A DNA stretch of 64,000 nt from JBBIWA01 sp037439425 (GCA_037439425.1 JBBIWA010000004.1:62001-126000), one strand, 5' to 3'; shown: positions 44,399 to 54,131, numbered from the stretch's first letter. Notes: generated from the letters alone by a model not told the origin. A program made the numbers and translations.

Positions 44399-45730
44399 AA
44401 CCGCTTCCTTGAAGACTCGTCCGCGATGCTCGTAGTTGTCGAACATATCGAAACTCGCACAGGCCGGAGCCAGTAACACCGTATCGCCTCTGCGGCCCAG
44501 CTCGAATCCTCGCCTGACAGCTTCTGACATCGTCGCGGCGCGATGCAGCGGCCGCGTGCCTGCCAGCGCAGATGCGATCTTGTCAGAGGCAGCTCCAATC
44601 AAAATGACGTGTTCGCATCGCTCACGCACAAGCCGTGCGAGCGGCGTGTAATCACTGCCCTTGTCCTTGCCCCCAAGGATTACGATCACTCGCCCGGGAA
44701 AAGCCTCTAGCGACTTGATCGCCGCGTCCACGTTGGTCGCCTTCGAGTCGTTATAGAATGCAATCCCCTCAATCTCAGCGACAAACTCCAGCCGATGCTC
44801 AACCCCTCTGAAGGCGCGCACCGTCGCGCGCATTGAATCAGGCGAGGCGCCACAGGCCAGACCAACGGCCAGCGCCGCCATGACATTCTCCAGGTTATGA
44901 GCGCCGCGTAAGCCAATCTCATCGCGGCTGATGAGCACCCGTTCGCTGCCGCCGCTACGGATCACTACTTCCGCGCCGCGCAGGCAAATACCTTCGTCGA
45001 GCACCCGCTGGCGGCTGAAATGAACGACGCGAGCTTTAGTCAAAGAGCTCATCCCCGCCACTCGCTCATCATCGGCGTTGAGCACAGCCAGGTCCTCAGG
45101 CGTTTGATTGAGAAAGATCCGCGCCTTGGCTGCGGCGTACTCCTCCATCGAAGCGTAGCGATCCAGATGATCCGGGGTGATGTTGAGCAACACCGCTGCG
45201 AATAGATGCAATCTCTCGACCGCTTCAAGCTGAAAACTGCTCAACTCGATTACCGTCCAGCCATCATCGCGCGATCCGGCGACCAGATTGATGAGCGGTG
45301 TGCCGATATTGCCACCCACCTGAGTAGGGAGGCCGGCCCGGCTGAGCAATTCACCGATGAGTGTGGTTGTGGTGGTCTTACCGTTTGATCCCGTAACGCC
45401 GATCAAGCGCCCACGGATGAAGCGCGCAGCCAGTTCCACCTCGCTGATGATGGGCACGCCCGCCGCGCGCGCTTGCTGGAATGGTTCCAGCGTCAGCGGC
45501 ACGCCCGGACTAGTGACAATCAGCTCCACGCTTTCAAACAGCTCGGGCGGATGTGATCCACTGACGATTTCAATGCCTTTGGCGCGCAATTCAGATGCTG
45601 CGCTTAATTCACTCTCCGGCTTGACATCATTGGCCACTACGCGCGCGCCACGCTCATCCAGAAATAAAGCAGCCGCCACACCGCTGCGCTCCAGCCCGAC
45701 CACTAGGACCCTCTTACCACTGAGCTGCAT
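44369..45730 (-). CDS. murD: UDP-N-acetylmuramoylalanine--D-glutamate ligase
   Basis: A 453-residue Mur ligase adding D-Glu. 'VLVVGLERSGVAAALFLDERGARV' is the N-terminal nucleotide-binding domain, and 'GVTGSNGKTTTTTLIGELL' (near 113) the ATP loop. 'VIELSSFQLEAV', 'NITPDHLDRY' and 'GVEHRLEFVAEIEGIAFYNDSKATNVDAAIKSLEAF' are typical MurD motifs. 'VLLAPACASFDMFDNYEHRGRVFKEAV' matches the C-terminal domain. The extreme C-terminus is repeat-encoded. It starts 5 bases after mraY. Confidence 0.97.
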   Translation of the reverse strand: MQLSGKRVLVVGLERSGVAAALFLDERGARVVANDVKPESELSAASELRAKGIEIVSGSHPPELFESVELIVTSPGVPLTLEPFQQARAAGVPIISEVELAARFIRGRLIGVTGSNGKTTTTTLIGELLSRAGLPTQVGGNIGTPLINLVAGSRDDGWTVIELSSFQLEAVERLHLFAAVLLNITPDHLDRYASMEEYAAAKARIFLNQTPEDLAVLNADDERVAGMSSLTKARVVHFSRQRVLDEGICLRGAEVVIRSGGSERVLISRDEIGLRGAHNLENVMAALAVGLACGASPDSMRATVRAFRGVEHRLEFVAEIEGIAFYNDSKATNVDAAIKSLEAFPGRVIVILGGKDKGSDYTPLARLVRERCEHVILIGAASDKIASALAGTRPLHRAATMSEAVRRGFELGRRGDTVLLAPACASFDMFDNYEHRGRVFKEAVWSLSSDFRP

Positions 45731-45735
45731 AACCG

Positions 45736-46839
45736 CTACCTCAACTTCAAAGTCGTCAGACTAAGGAGCGCGAACAAAATCGCTAGGATCAGGAAGCGAA
45801 AGACGATCTTCGGTTCCTTCCAGCCTAGTATCTCGAAGTGATGGTGCAGCGGTGCCATCTTGAAGATGCGGCGACGAGTGAGCTTGAAGGAAACGACCTG
45901 GAGCATGACCGAGAGCGCTTCCAGTACAAATACTCCGCCGATGAAGATCAACACCAGCTCCTGCTTGATGATTACCGCCATGGTCCCCAGCGTCCCGCCA
46001 ATACCGAGACTGCCGACGTCGCCCATGAAGACCTCGGCTGGCGGGGCATTGAACCAAAGGAAGCCGAGGCTGGCGCCGATTAACGCCCCGCCCAAAATCG
46101 TCACTTCCCAGACACCTGGAATCCATACGAGGTCGAGATAATCAGCAAACCGCGCATGGCCAGTGACATAAGTCAAAGCGGTCAGCGCCGAAGCGGCCAC
46201 CACCGTGATACTGATTGCCAGCCCATCCAACCCATCTGTCAAATTCACCGCATTCGATGACCCTACCAGGACAAACATAATCAAGATCAGGTATCCCCAC
46301 TTGGTCAGATCCGGCGTCAGGTGTTTGAAGAAAGGAACACTCAGCACGCCTGAATAATCGGTCAATCCGAAAAGCATTCCCCAGACGCCCAAACCGATCA
46401 ATACCTGGAAGATAATCTTCTGCCGCCCGGTCAGACCCAAGCTGCGCCCTTTGACGATCTTGATATAGTCATCAGCCAATCCCACTCCCCCATAACTGAG
46501 CATGCCGAAGATGGCGATCCAGACATACCCATTTCTCAAATCCGCCCACAGCAAGGTTGAGATCAAGACTGAAGAAAGGATCAGCAATCCACCCATCGTA
46601 GGCGTCCCACGTTTGGCCTGATGTGAGGCGGGGCCTTCCTCCCGAATCTGCTGACCGAAGTTGAACTCGCGCAGCTTGCGAATCACCCACGGGCCAAGCA
46701 CCAGACTGAGCACCAGCGCAGTGATCGCGGCATAGGCGGTGCGAAACGTGACGTACTGAAAGACATTCAGCACGCGCAGCACGGGGACTCGTGAGGCGAA
46801 GTGGTGGTAGAGCAATTCGTAGAAGAGGTGGAAGAACAT
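45736..46839 (-). CDS. mraY: Phospho-N-acetylmuramoyl-pentapeptide-transferase (lipid I synthase)
   Basis: A 367-residue ten-helix membrane enzyme moving phospho-MurNAc-pentapeptide onto undecaprenyl phosphate. 'GPASHQAKRGTPTMGGLLIL', 'GLADDYIKIVKGRSLGLTGRQKI' (with the catalytic Asp pair), 'NAVNLTDGLDGLAI', 'FMGDVGSLGIGGTLG' and 'MAPLHHHFEILGWKEPKIVFRF' are all family motifs. Length is normal. It lies between murF and murD. Confidence 0.97.
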   Translation of the reverse strand: MFFHLFYELLYHHFASRVPVLRVLNVFQYVTFRTAYAAITALVLSLVLGPWVIRKLREFNFGQQIREEGPASHQAKRGTPTMGGLLILSSVLISTLLWADLRNGYVWIAIFGMLSYGGVGLADDYIKIVKGRSLGLTGRQKIIFQVLIGLGVWGMLFGLTDYSGVLSVPFFKHLTPDLTKWGYLILIMFVLVGSSNAVNLTDGLDGLAISITVVAASALTALTYVTGHARFADYLDLVWIPGVWEVTILGGALIGASLGFLWFNAPPAEVFMGDVGSLGIGGTLGTMAVIIKQELVLIFIGGVFVLEALSVMLQVVSFKLTRRRIFKMAPLHHHFEILGWKEPKIVFRFLILAILFALLSLTTLKLR

Positions 46840-46902
46840 TCGCTCTCGCCTTGTTAGATTTCAACCACGACCTTTCCCTGACCGCCCATGCTGCTGCCAC
46901 TT

Positions 46903-48348
46903 TCAGGCCTTCTTGAAGGTTGCCGCCCCGCACGCCTCACGCAATCTCTCTATCACCTGCTCCATCCGTACCCCACGCGAGCCTTTGACCAGAATCAGGT
47001 CTCCTTCCCGCGCTCCGCCAATCAAGCTCTCAGCGGCCTCTTCAGGGGTTTCGCAAAAGAGCGTAGCTTCGGCCTTCATCCCACCTTCCCGCGCTCCAGC
47101 CACCAGTTCACGCGCCAGATGCCGTACCCCGATCAGCCAATCGCATCCGGCTGCCGCGATTTCGCGCCCGCATTGCCGGTGTAGCTCTGGCCCTTGGGCC
47201 CCAAGCTCAAGCATTTCACCGGCCACGACGATACGCCGGCCAGCCGTCTGCGCGCCGGCCATCGCCCGCACCGCCTCGACCAGTGCTGGTGGATTCGAGT
47301 TGTAAGAATCATCAATCACCGTCACACCATTAGCGAGCCGTAACACCTCGCCGCGCATCTTCGAGGGGGCAGCGGCGGCCAATCGCTCGGCAATCTCTTC
47401 TACCGATAAACCAAAGTAATACCCCACGGCGGCTGCAGCCAGCGCGTTGTAGACGTTGTGCCGGCCAAGTAAGGGCAATTTGACCGAGGCCACGGCCCGC
47501 GGCGTGAGCAGCTCGAAGCGCGTTCCACTCAAATCGCTCTCACTGACAATCGCGCGCGCCATCACTTCAGCCGGAGCCTCAATCCCGAAGCTCAGCACGC
47601 TGATGTCTGAGCGACGCTTGCGCATCTTGATGACCAGCGGATCATCCGCGTTCAGGACCGCCGTGCCACCAGCTTTGAGGCCATCAAGGAGCTCAGCCTT
47701 GGCGCGCGCGATCGCTTCTTGCGTGCCAAAGAACTCCAGGTGCGCAACGCCCACATTACCAACCACCGCTACCGATGGCGGGGCGATCTCGGTCAACCTG
47801 GCGATCTCGCCGTAAGAACTCATGCCCATCTCGAGCACCGCGAAGTCGAAATCTTCCGGTTTCGCTCCCCCTGTGATCATGCGTCCCACCGCCAGCGGTA
47901 GACCGTAGCTCGTGTTCAGATTGCCGAGCGATTTGAAGACGCGCCCCGCAGATGCCAGCACCTGCGCCGTCAAATCCTTGATCGTCGTCTTACCCGCGCT
48001 GCCCGTGATGCCGATAATGGGGCGCCCCCAGGCGGCCAGCAGGCGCGAGGCCAACTGTTGCAATGCGCACACTGTATTCTCAACAAAGAGCAGCCGATCA
48101 GCGTATGGAGCCAACTCTCTGGCAAAGGGCAAGCGCTTGTGCACGACCAGCGCGGCGCAGGCTCCGCGCTCCAAAACTTCTTGCGTGAACTGATGCCCAT
48201 CCACGCGCTCGCCAGGAATGGCGATGAAGAGTTCACCCGCCTTGATCACACGTGAGTCAATCGCCAAACCCAGCGGCTCGCTTTCGGCCAGCGCTTCACT
48301 CAGGTTGTGACTGGCGCCGCACAGTCGCGCAATCTCGCGTAACTTCAC
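46903..48348 (-). CDS. murF: UDP-MurNAc-tripeptide--D-alanyl-D-alanine ligase
   Basis: A 481-residue Mur ligase adding D-Ala-D-Ala. 'IGITGSAGKTTIKDLTAQVL' is the ATP motif, 'VLEMGMSSYGEIARLTEIAPP' and 'VGNVGVAHLEFFG' are the MurF-type central motifs, and 'VIDDSYNSNPPALVEAVRAMAG' the C-terminal linker. A GTG start at 48348 (VKLREIARLCGA) with GAGG just upstream is preferred, 16 bases after the murE stop. The longer frame from 48420 would overlap murE and adds unrelated residues. Confidence 0.93.
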   Translation of the reverse strand: MKLREIARLCGASHNLSEALAESEPLGLAIDSRVIKAGELFIAIPGERVDGHQFTQEVLERGACAALVVHKRLPFARELAPYADRLLFVENTVCALQQLASRLLAAWGRPIIGITGSAGKTTIKDLTAQVLASAGRVFKSLGNLNTSYGLPLAVGRMITGGAKPEDFDFAVLEMGMSSYGEIARLTEIAPPSVAVVGNVGVAHLEFFGTQEAIARAKAELLDGLKAGGTAVLNADDPLVIKMRKRRSDISVLSFGIEAPAEVMARAIVSESDLSGTRFELLTPRAVASVKLPLLGRHNVYNALAAAAVGYYFGLSVEEIAERLAAAAPSKMRGEVLRLANGVTVIDDSYNSNPPALVEAVRAMAGAQTAGRRIVVAGEMLELGAQGPELHRQCGREIAAAGCDWLIGVRHLARELVAGAREGGMKAEATLFCETPEEAAESLIGGAREGDLILVKGSRGVRMEQVIERLREACGAATFKKA

Positions 48349-48364
48349 TTCCTCTGCCCCGATC

Positions 48365-49864
48365 TCACTCTTGGGACCGTCTCTGAGCCAGCGCCTCACG
48401 CGCCACCTCACGGTCATCAAAATGCACTTTTCCGCTCGCCAGGATCTGATAATTTTCGTGACCTTTGCCAGCGATCACAACTACATCCTGCGGCCTGGCT
48501 CTCGTAATGGCCCGAAAGATCGCCTCGCGCCGATCAACCAGCAGTTCGTAATTTTGACCAATCACCTTCAAACCAGCTTCAATCTCTTTGAGAATCGCTT
48601 CCGGGTCTTCGCTGCGCGGATTGTCAGAGGTGGCAATCACCCAATCACTCAACCGCGCTGCCGCTTCGCCCATCAGTGGTCGCTTGGTCCTGTCGCGGTC
48701 ACCGCCGCACCCCATCACCGTGATCACGCGCCCGCCGCGCCGGCTCGCGATACTCCGCACGGTGCGCAACACATTGACTAAGGCATCAGGCGTGTGAGCG
48801 TAATCCACCACCACAGCGATCTCATCTCCAGCTTCGCTGACGCGCTCGAACCGGCCCGGCACATGTTGGCATTGGGCAATCCCCTGCGCAATCTGATCCG
48901 GCGTAAAACCGAGCGCCAGTCCAATGCCAATCGCGCATAGAATATTGTAAGCGTGCGGCCGGCCCACCAGCGGCGATTCAATTGCCATTTCGCCTCGCGG
49001 CGTACGTGCCCGCAAGCGCAACCCATCAAAACCGAAGTCGCACGCCTCGCTGGTGATGTCAGCTGCGGCTTCAAGCGCGTAAGTGATGGCGCTGGCACCG
49101 CCTAAAGCCTTCAACTCAGCGCCACGTGGATCATCGAGATTGATCACGCTGCGCGCAGGGCGCGTCCCGATCCCGCCATCAAAGAGCCGACGTTTGACGG
49201 CGAAATACTCTTCCATCGTGCCATGATAGTCGAGATGATCCTGTGTTAAGTTGGTGAAGGCGGCAACAGCAAACTCCAATCCATCCACGCGCCGCAAAGC
49301 GATGGCGTGCGAAGAGACCTCCATCACAGCATAACGCGCGCCAGCTGCGACCGCGCGGCGCAAGAAATCCTGAATCTCGGCTGCCTCCGGGGTGGTATAT
49401 TCAGCCGCCACCTCCTCATCGCCGATGCGGTAACTGATCGTGCCCATCCTGGCAGGCAACTCTCCTGCCGCGCGAAAAATCGCTTCGACCAGATGCGCCG
49501 TCGTCGTTTTGCCATTAGTTCCCGTAATCCCAACCAGCTTCAGCTTGCGCGCCGGATAACCGTGAATAAGCGCCGCCGCCTGAGCCAGCGCCGCGCGCGC
49601 GTCAGTGACCTCCATCCACACGCCCGAGAAGTCGGTTGGTGGCGGTTTCTCGGAAATAATAGCTATCGCGCCGCGCCTCATTGCTTCACCGACGTAGTAG
49701 TTGCCGTCAGTGCGTGCCCCTTCAATCGCAACGAAGATGCCCCCAGGTACTGTGCGGCGTGAATCGTGAGTGATAGCCAAGCTGGTAGCACGAATGATTG
49801 TGCCGAGACCTTCGCCGCTCACCCGCGCCCCGAGATAGCTCGCGATTTCACCCAACGTAACCAT
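48365..49864 (-). CDS. murE: UDP-MurNAc-L-Ala-D-Glu--meso-diaminopimelate ligase
   Basis: A 499-residue Mur ligase adding the third amino acid. 'LVGITGTNGKTTTAHLVEAIF' is the ATP loop. 'VMEVSSHAIALRRVDGLEF' and 'LTQDHLDYHGTMEEYFAVK' are MurE motifs. 'ATSDNPRSEDPEAIL' holds DNPR, the signature of meso-DAP-adding enzymes, and predicts DAP-type peptidoglycan. It follows the PBP gene by 27 bases; those bases show weak 7-base units around GACCTCA and GACTCTG. Confidence 0.97.
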   Translation of the reverse strand: MVTLGEIASYLGARVSGEGLGTIIRATSLAITHDSRRTVPGGIFVAIEGARTDGNYYVGEAMRRGAIAIISEKPPPTDFSGVWMEVTDARAALAQAAALIHGYPARKLKLVGITGTNGKTTTAHLVEAIFRAAGELPARMGTISYRIGDEEVAAEYTTPEAAEIQDFLRRAVAAGARYAVMEVSSHAIALRRVDGLEFAVAAFTNLTQDHLDYHGTMEEYFAVKRRLFDGGIGTRPARSVINLDDPRGAELKALGGASAITYALEAAADITSEACDFGFDGLRLRARTPRGEMAIESPLVGRPHAYNILCAIGIGLALGFTPDQIAQGIAQCQHVPGRFERVSEAGDEIAVVVDYAHTPDALVNVLRTVRSIASRRGGRVITVMGCGGDRDRTKRPLMGEAAARLSDWVIATSDNPRSEDPEAILKEIEAGLKVIGQNYELLVDRREAIFRAITRARPQDVVVIAGKGHENYQILASGKVHFDDREVAREALAQRRSQE

Positions 49865-49891
49865 AGGCTTCAGAGTCTGAGGTCCAGACCG

Positions 49892-51931
49892 TCATCGAAA
49901 CTCCACCCAGCAAATATCACCCGGCTTGATTCGCGCCCCCGGCGCAGGCTGTTGACTGACAGCAGCGCCATAGCCGCTCATCTTCATTCTCAAACCCAGG
50001 CGGTTGCATTCCTGGGCCACAGCCCGCATCCCGCGACCGCGCAAGTCTGGCATCCGGTCTGGCTCGTTTTTACGCAGCGGCATCTGATAGCTGATCATCT
50101 CCTCGCCCTGATTGGAGGGGGGATGAGCTGGCGGCCTGCTTTCTCCCACCAGGTCGGGACCAAGAGGCTGGGGGTTAGAAGCTTTTTCGAGCCGGGCTAC
50201 CGTTTCATGATAAATTGCCTTATCAGGTGGCACCAAGTAATCGCTCAGAGCAAATTCTGCAATGCGACTGAAGACCGGCGCAGCTACTTGCCCGCCATAA
50301 TGCAGTCCAACTGGCTCATCGAAGGTCACGATGATGGCGAAGCGAGGATCGCTTGCTGGCACGAACCCGGCAAATGAAGCAACGTATCTGGTCGAAGAGT
50401 AGCGTTTAGTAACAGGATCGAACTTCTTTGTGGTGCCCGTCTTGCCAGCCGCCGTGTAGCTGGCAAGCTGAATGGCGTGCCGCGCCGTACCGTGCCTCAC
50501 CACGCCTTCTAGCATGCTGACAACAGCAAGCGAAGTCTTTTCACTGATGACGCGGCGAGACCTGGGCCTGGCTTCGTAAAGGACGCGCTCATCCGGATCA
50601 ACTACTCGTTTGACAATGTGCGGCTGGACCCAGAGGCCGCGATTGGCAATCGCTGCTACGGCTGCCACCGTTTGCAAGGCGCTCACGCCTACCCCGTAAC
50701 CAATCGCTATCGAGCCGAGGGAGTCCACTTGCCACCGGCTCACATCCGGCACCAGACCCTCCGCCTCTCCCGGCAAATCAACCCCGCTCTTGCGCCCAAA
50801 TCCGAAGCGCGCAATGTAATCGGCCAGTCGCCTTTTGCCAACCCGCTGCGCTAGCTTAATCGCGCCAACGTTTGATGATTTGGCCAGCGCCTCAGCCACG
50901 GTTATTACTCCGTAGGCATGCGTGTCTCGAATGGTGTGATTACCTAATGTGATCTCCCCCCGGAGACAATCAATCTTCTCATCAGGCTGGGCAAGACCCT
51001 CTTCAATGGCTGCCGAGAAGGTGACTATCTTGAAGACTGAACCCGGCTCATAAATGTCCGTGATGGCGCGGTTGCGACGCAAGTAACCCTCCTCCCCCTC
51101 AGGGCGGCGCCTGGGTCGTTGATTCAAATCGAACGTTGGCACATTGGCAAGAGCCAGGATCTCGCCCGTCTGCGGATTCAAAACTATCGCGCTAGCTCCA
51201 CGCGCCCTCGTCGCTTGCAGCGCCTCCTCTAACACCAGCTCGACCTTATGCTGCAAGGCAGCATCCAGTGTCAGCACGACGCGCGCCCCACTGCGAGCCG
51301 TCGAATCATAACGGTCATAAGGACGGTTGCGCGCGTCGCGCTGCAAGAAGATGCGACCAGTCGTGCCGCACAAGTGCTCATCTTGCGCCTTCTCCAACCC
51401 TTCAATTCCCTTTTCATCAATATCCACTTGACCAATTATGTGAGCAGCGAGCGAGCCGTTGGGATAGAAGCGTCGCGGCTCCTTAATTAAATAGACTCCT
51501 TCCAGCCTGTTGCGCTCGATTTCGGAGCGGACCTTATCGGCCGTCTCAAAATCCAACTTGCGCTTCAGCCAGACGAAGTTGCGGGCCGCCGCTATCTTTT
51601 TGAGCCAATCGCCTTCAGACTGGCCCAGCAGTGGAGCAAGGTGGCGCGCTACTTGCTCCGGATTAACCATCAGCCGTTTGTAGGCATAGAGCGAATCGGC
51701 TTCCACACTACGAGCTAAAGGCTCTCCGCGCCGATCCAGGATCGCTCCCCGCAAAGGGGCGACCGTCACCACCTCTTCGCGCTGTAACTCAGCGCGGCGC
51801 TGATAGTCCTGATGACAGCTCACCTGTAAATAGGCCAAGCGCCCCACAATCACAGCCATCCAGAGGAGAAAGAGCCAGGCGATCAGAAGCGCTCGCCTGC
51901 TGGAGTGGGTCTCTGTCTGTCTGGCTCGCAT
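49892..51931 (-). CDS. ftsI: Division transpeptidase FtsI/PBP3 with C-terminal PASTA domain
   Basis: A 679-residue class B penicillin-binding protein. One membrane helix lies near residues 14-33. The dimerisation region contains 'RGAILDRRGEPLARSVEADSLYA'. The transpeptidase has the SxxK site 'YEPGSVFKIVTFSAAIEEG' (near 298), SxN 'AKSSNVGAIKLA' and 'AAGKTGTTKKF'. The last about 65 residues form one PASTA domain (DRMPDLRGRGMRAVAQECNRLG and on), as in SpoVD and some FtsI proteins. It cross-links septal peptidoglycan with FtsW. It lies between ftsL and murE. Confidence 0.95.
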   Translation of the reverse strand: MRARQTETHSSRRALLIAWLFLLWMAVIVGRLAYLQVSCHQDYQRRAELQREEVVTVAPLRGAILDRRGEPLARSVEADSLYAYKRLMVNPEQVARHLAPLLGQSEGDWLKKIAAARNFVWLKRKLDFETADKVRSEIERNRLEGVYLIKEPRRFYPNGSLAAHIIGQVDIDEKGIEGLEKAQDEHLCGTTGRIFLQRDARNRPYDRYDSTARSGARVVLTLDAALQHKVELVLEEALQATRARGASAIVLNPQTGEILALANVPTFDLNQRPRRRPEGEEGYLRRNRAITDIYEPGSVFKIVTFSAAIEEGLAQPDEKIDCLRGEITLGNHTIRDTHAYGVITVAEALAKSSNVGAIKLAQRVGKRRLADYIARFGFGRKSGVDLPGEAEGLVPDVSRWQVDSLGSIAIGYGVGVSALQTVAAVAAIANRGLWVQPHIVKRVVDPDERVLYEARPRSRRVISEKTSLAVVSMLEGVVRHGTARHAIQLASYTAAGKTGTTKKFDPVTKRYSSTRYVASFAGFVPASDPRFAIIVTFDEPVGLHYGGQVAAPVFSRIAEFALSDYLVPPDKAIYHETVARLEKASNPQPLGPDLVGESRPPAHPPSNQGEEMISYQMPLRKNEPDRMPDLRGRGMRAVAQECNRLGLRMKMSGYGAAVSQQPAPGARIKPGDICWVEFR

Positions 51932-52004
51932 AGGTCTATAGAGTCTGAAAAATTTAGTCTCGCCGAGGACCCGCTTTTATCTGGTCGCTATCTAAAACAG
52001 CGCC

Positions 52005-52430
52005 TCAGCGCGCTTTTCTCTTGCTCCGCTCAGGAGCAAGAGGCGGATCTAATTCCACCGGGCCGATCGCTCTCGACTGCCGAGCTTGCCGCTCTAGTTC
52101 CTTCAAACTGAGCATCTGGTCGCGGACCAGCTCCAGATAAAGCCGCTCAGAACGGAGCTGATCTTGCTGGGCTCTCAATTCCACTTCCGCTTGCCCAATG
52201 GCGCTGGCAGTGAAATGCTGGTGCAAGCTGAAGAGGAAACCCATAGCAATCAACACCCCAGAGCCAATCAGCAGGAGCAGAAGCCGGAGATGATGATCCG
52301 TTACTTGTACGAGTCTGTTAACGGGATAAGACCTGATGGCTGGGGCTACCGGGCGGGGCCGCCTGGTGATGCGCCCATTTTGAACTCCTGGGCGGTAACT
52401 GTAATGCATGACCTCTCTCTTTCGAGCCAT
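52005..52430 (-). CDS. ftsL: FtsL-like division protein
   Basis: A 141-residue bitopic protein with a basic cytoplasmic part, one membrane helix near residues 48-66 (LRLLLLLIGSGVLIAMGFLF), and a coiled coil (about 78-120, with 'AEVELRAQQDQLRSERLYLELVRDQMLSLKELE' register). Size, topology and position between rsmH and the PBP gene identify FtsL, whose sequence is poorly conserved. The frame is open 116 codons more upstream and overlaps rsmH, but that part is not protein-like. The ATG at 52430 or another at 52409 (after GAGAGG) is the likely start. Confidence 0.8.
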   Translation of the reverse strand: MARKREVMHYSYRPGVQNGRITRRPRPVAPAIRSYPVNRLVQVTDHHLRLLLLLIGSGVLIAMGFLFSLHQHFTASAIGQAEVELRAQQDQLRSERLYLELVRDQMLSLKELERQARQSRAIGPVELDPPLAPERSKRKAR

Positions 52431-52578
52431 AGGAGAAGAGCCTTTCACATCTGCTCCTCCCCTTCTCAACTCATCTCCTGAGCGATGATTTGAAGGTTTG
52501 CCGAGCTGATCCAGATTGGTGCCTGAGCTCGAGCTGGCTTCACTTTGGCCTCTGTGTGTCAACTGGGGCACAGGGTGT

Positions 52579-53547
52579 TTATAGTTTGCGGCAGGCTCGC
52601 AGCCTGGCGCTCCGAGCCCGAGGGTTGGCAGAGATCTCAGCGGCGCTCGGCCGGATAGCCTTGCGAGTAAGCACCTCGACGCGCCGCGTGGTGCCACATC
52701 GGCAATCTGGCTGCTGGGGAGGACAGATACAGTGACCAGACAGGAACTTGAGAGCCTGCTTAATCGGGCGATCCTCAAGCGAATGAAAAGTAATGACCAC
52801 CAATCGCCCGCCCGGGGCCAGCAGTTCCACCCCGTCAGCTACAAACTCCTCCAAGCCTTCCAGCTCCCGGTTGACCGCGATGCGTAAAGCCTGAAACGTC
52901 CGCGTGGCTGGATGGATGCGCCACTTCCCTGTCTGAGGCACCGCCCGGACTACCAACTCAGCAAGCTGAGTTGTGGTGGTGATCGGCGCCCGGGCGCGCG
53001 CTTCCACAATCTGACGCGCGATGCGCCGTGCTGCCCGCTCCTGGCCATATCGCCATATGATCTCAGCCAGCTCTCGCTCACTGAGCCGATTCACCAGATC
53101 CGCAGCCGTCATACTCTCTGTGCGATCCATCCGCATATCAAGCGGCGGCCCTGTAGCGAGCTTATCCGTCGGGCGAAAGCTGAAACCCCGCTCTGGCGTA
53201 TCAAGCTGAAAAGATGAGACTCCGAGATCAGCCAGCAGACCTTTGATCGGACCCACCCCTTTTTCAATGAACTTCTGCTTCAGATGACGGTAATCATCGT
53301 GAAATGCTTCGAAGCGCTCCCCAAATCTTGCCAGTCGCCTGCGCGCCAACTCAACCGCCTCAGCATCTCGATCAAAACCTACGACTCGGTTGCGCGGTGA
53401 TGCCTGCAAGATCGCCTCTGTATGACCGCCCAACCCTAGCGTCGCATCTACAAACAGCCCACCCTCCTCCGCTCCCAAATAAGCGAGCACTTCCGCCACC
53501 ATAACCGGACGATGAAACTGCATGACAGGCTCAGGCAAGTTTGCCAA
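52579..53547 (-). CDS. rsmH: 16S rRNA (cytosine-1402-N4)-methyltransferase
   Basis: A 322-residue SAM-dependent methyltransferase acting on C1402 of 16S rRNA. 'MQFHRPVMVAEVLAYL' is the family start, 'GLFVDATLGLGGHTEAIL' the SAM motif, 'FVDAT..FDRDAEAVELARRRL' the ribose site, and 'LLADLGVSSFQLDTPERGFSFR' and 'VITFHSLEDRPIKQAL' further signatures. A TTG at 53547 has AAAGG upstream; ATG 53523 is the alternative, giving MQFHRPVM as the first residues. It follows mraZ by 20 bases. Confidence 0.95.
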   Translation of the reverse strand: MANLPEPVMQFHRPVMVAEVLAYLGAEEGGLFVDATLGLGGHTEAILQASPRNRVVGFDRDAEAVELARRRLARFGERFEAFHDDYRHLKQKFIEKGVGPIKGLLADLGVSSFQLDTPERGFSFRPTDKLATGPPLDMRMDRTESMTAADLVNRLSERELAEIIWRYGQERAARRIARQIVEARARAPITTTTQLAELVVRAVPQTGKWRIHPATRTFQALRIAVNRELEGLEEFVADGVELLAPGGRLVVITFHSLEDRPIKQALKFLSGHCICPPQQPDCRCGTTRRVEVLTRKAIRPSAAEISANPRARSARLRACRKL

Positions 53548-53567
53548 GCTGCCTTTACTTCCCCTCT

Positions 53568-54014
53568 TTAGATTCCCAGCCGCGCCAGCGCTTCCGCATC
53601 TTCCTCAGTGAAGGGCTGCTCATCCAGGCGCAGACGCCGAAACCGTTCAGCACTCCAAACTTCCAGGTAATTCAAACAACCCAAGACCGTAACATCTCCT
53701 AACAATTCGGCTGCGCTCCGCAACAAAGGGTGAATAACAAGCCGCCCCTGCGCATCCATCTGCTGCATCTGCCCGTAGAAATTGGTGCGATCCAGAAATT
53801 TCCGCCGCGTCGGGTGCATCGAAGGCAAAAGCATCAATCGACTCTCTACCTCCTCCCACTCCGCCAGAGGATAGATCCAAGCACATTCTCCCGTCAAACT
53901 GGTCAGGTAAAAATCGGCTCGCCCATACTTTTCATCCAGATAACGCTTGAACCCGGCTGGGATCTTAAGCCGCCCCTTCTCATCCATTCGCGCCGGATAG
54001 CTGCCGCGCAGCAT
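53568..54014 (-). CDS. mraZ: Transcriptional regulator MraZ
   Basis: A 148-residue protein with two SpoVT/AbrB-like domains, the first around 'YPARMDEKGRLKIPAGFKRYL' and the second around 'QMDAQGRLVIHPLLRSAAEL' (about 79-98). MraZ forms a ring and represses its own dcw operon by binding short direct repeats next to the promoter. Such repeats occur here at 54105-54131. It is first in the operon. AAAGGGA is the Shine-Dalgarno. Confidence 0.95.
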   Translation of the reverse strand: MLRGSYPARMDEKGRLKIPAGFKRYLDEKYGRADFYLTSLTGECAWIYPLAEWEEVESRLMLLPSMHPTRRKFLDRTNFYGQMQQMDAQGRLVIHPLLRSAAELLGDVTVLGCLNYLEVWSAERFRRLRLDEQPFTEEDAEALARLGI

Positions 54015-54030
54015 AGGCAGATCCCTTTGT

Positions 54031-54058
54031 TAATCAAATGCTTATAATCAAATGCTTA
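54031..54058. repeat. 14-bp tandem duplication in the mraZ leader
   Basis: TAATCAAATGCTTA is repeated twice without a gap (54031-54044 and 54045-54058), only 17-44 bases before the mraZ start codon. It lies in the untranslated leader. Confidence 0.85.
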
Positions 54059-54104
54059 GTCTCTCAGGTGATTCTTGAAAGAATTACCGTAACGTATTCG
54101 CATA

Positions 54105-54131
54105 TTCCACTTTATTCCATCCCAACCCACT
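54105..54131 (-). promoter_or_regulatory. MraZ-type operator: three 10-bp-spaced boxes
   Basis: On the minus strand the boxes GTGG, ATGG, GTGG start every 10 bases (plus-strand CCAC 54107, CCAT 54117, CCAC 54127), with TGGG beside two of them. The 10-base period and TGGG-like content match known MraZ sites. They lie just downstream of the predicted -10. Confidence 0.65.

Noticed and set aside
52431..52778. N-terminal 116 codons of the long ftsL frame
   Set aside because: Overlaps rsmH and does not resemble a protein; FtsL topology starts at 52430.
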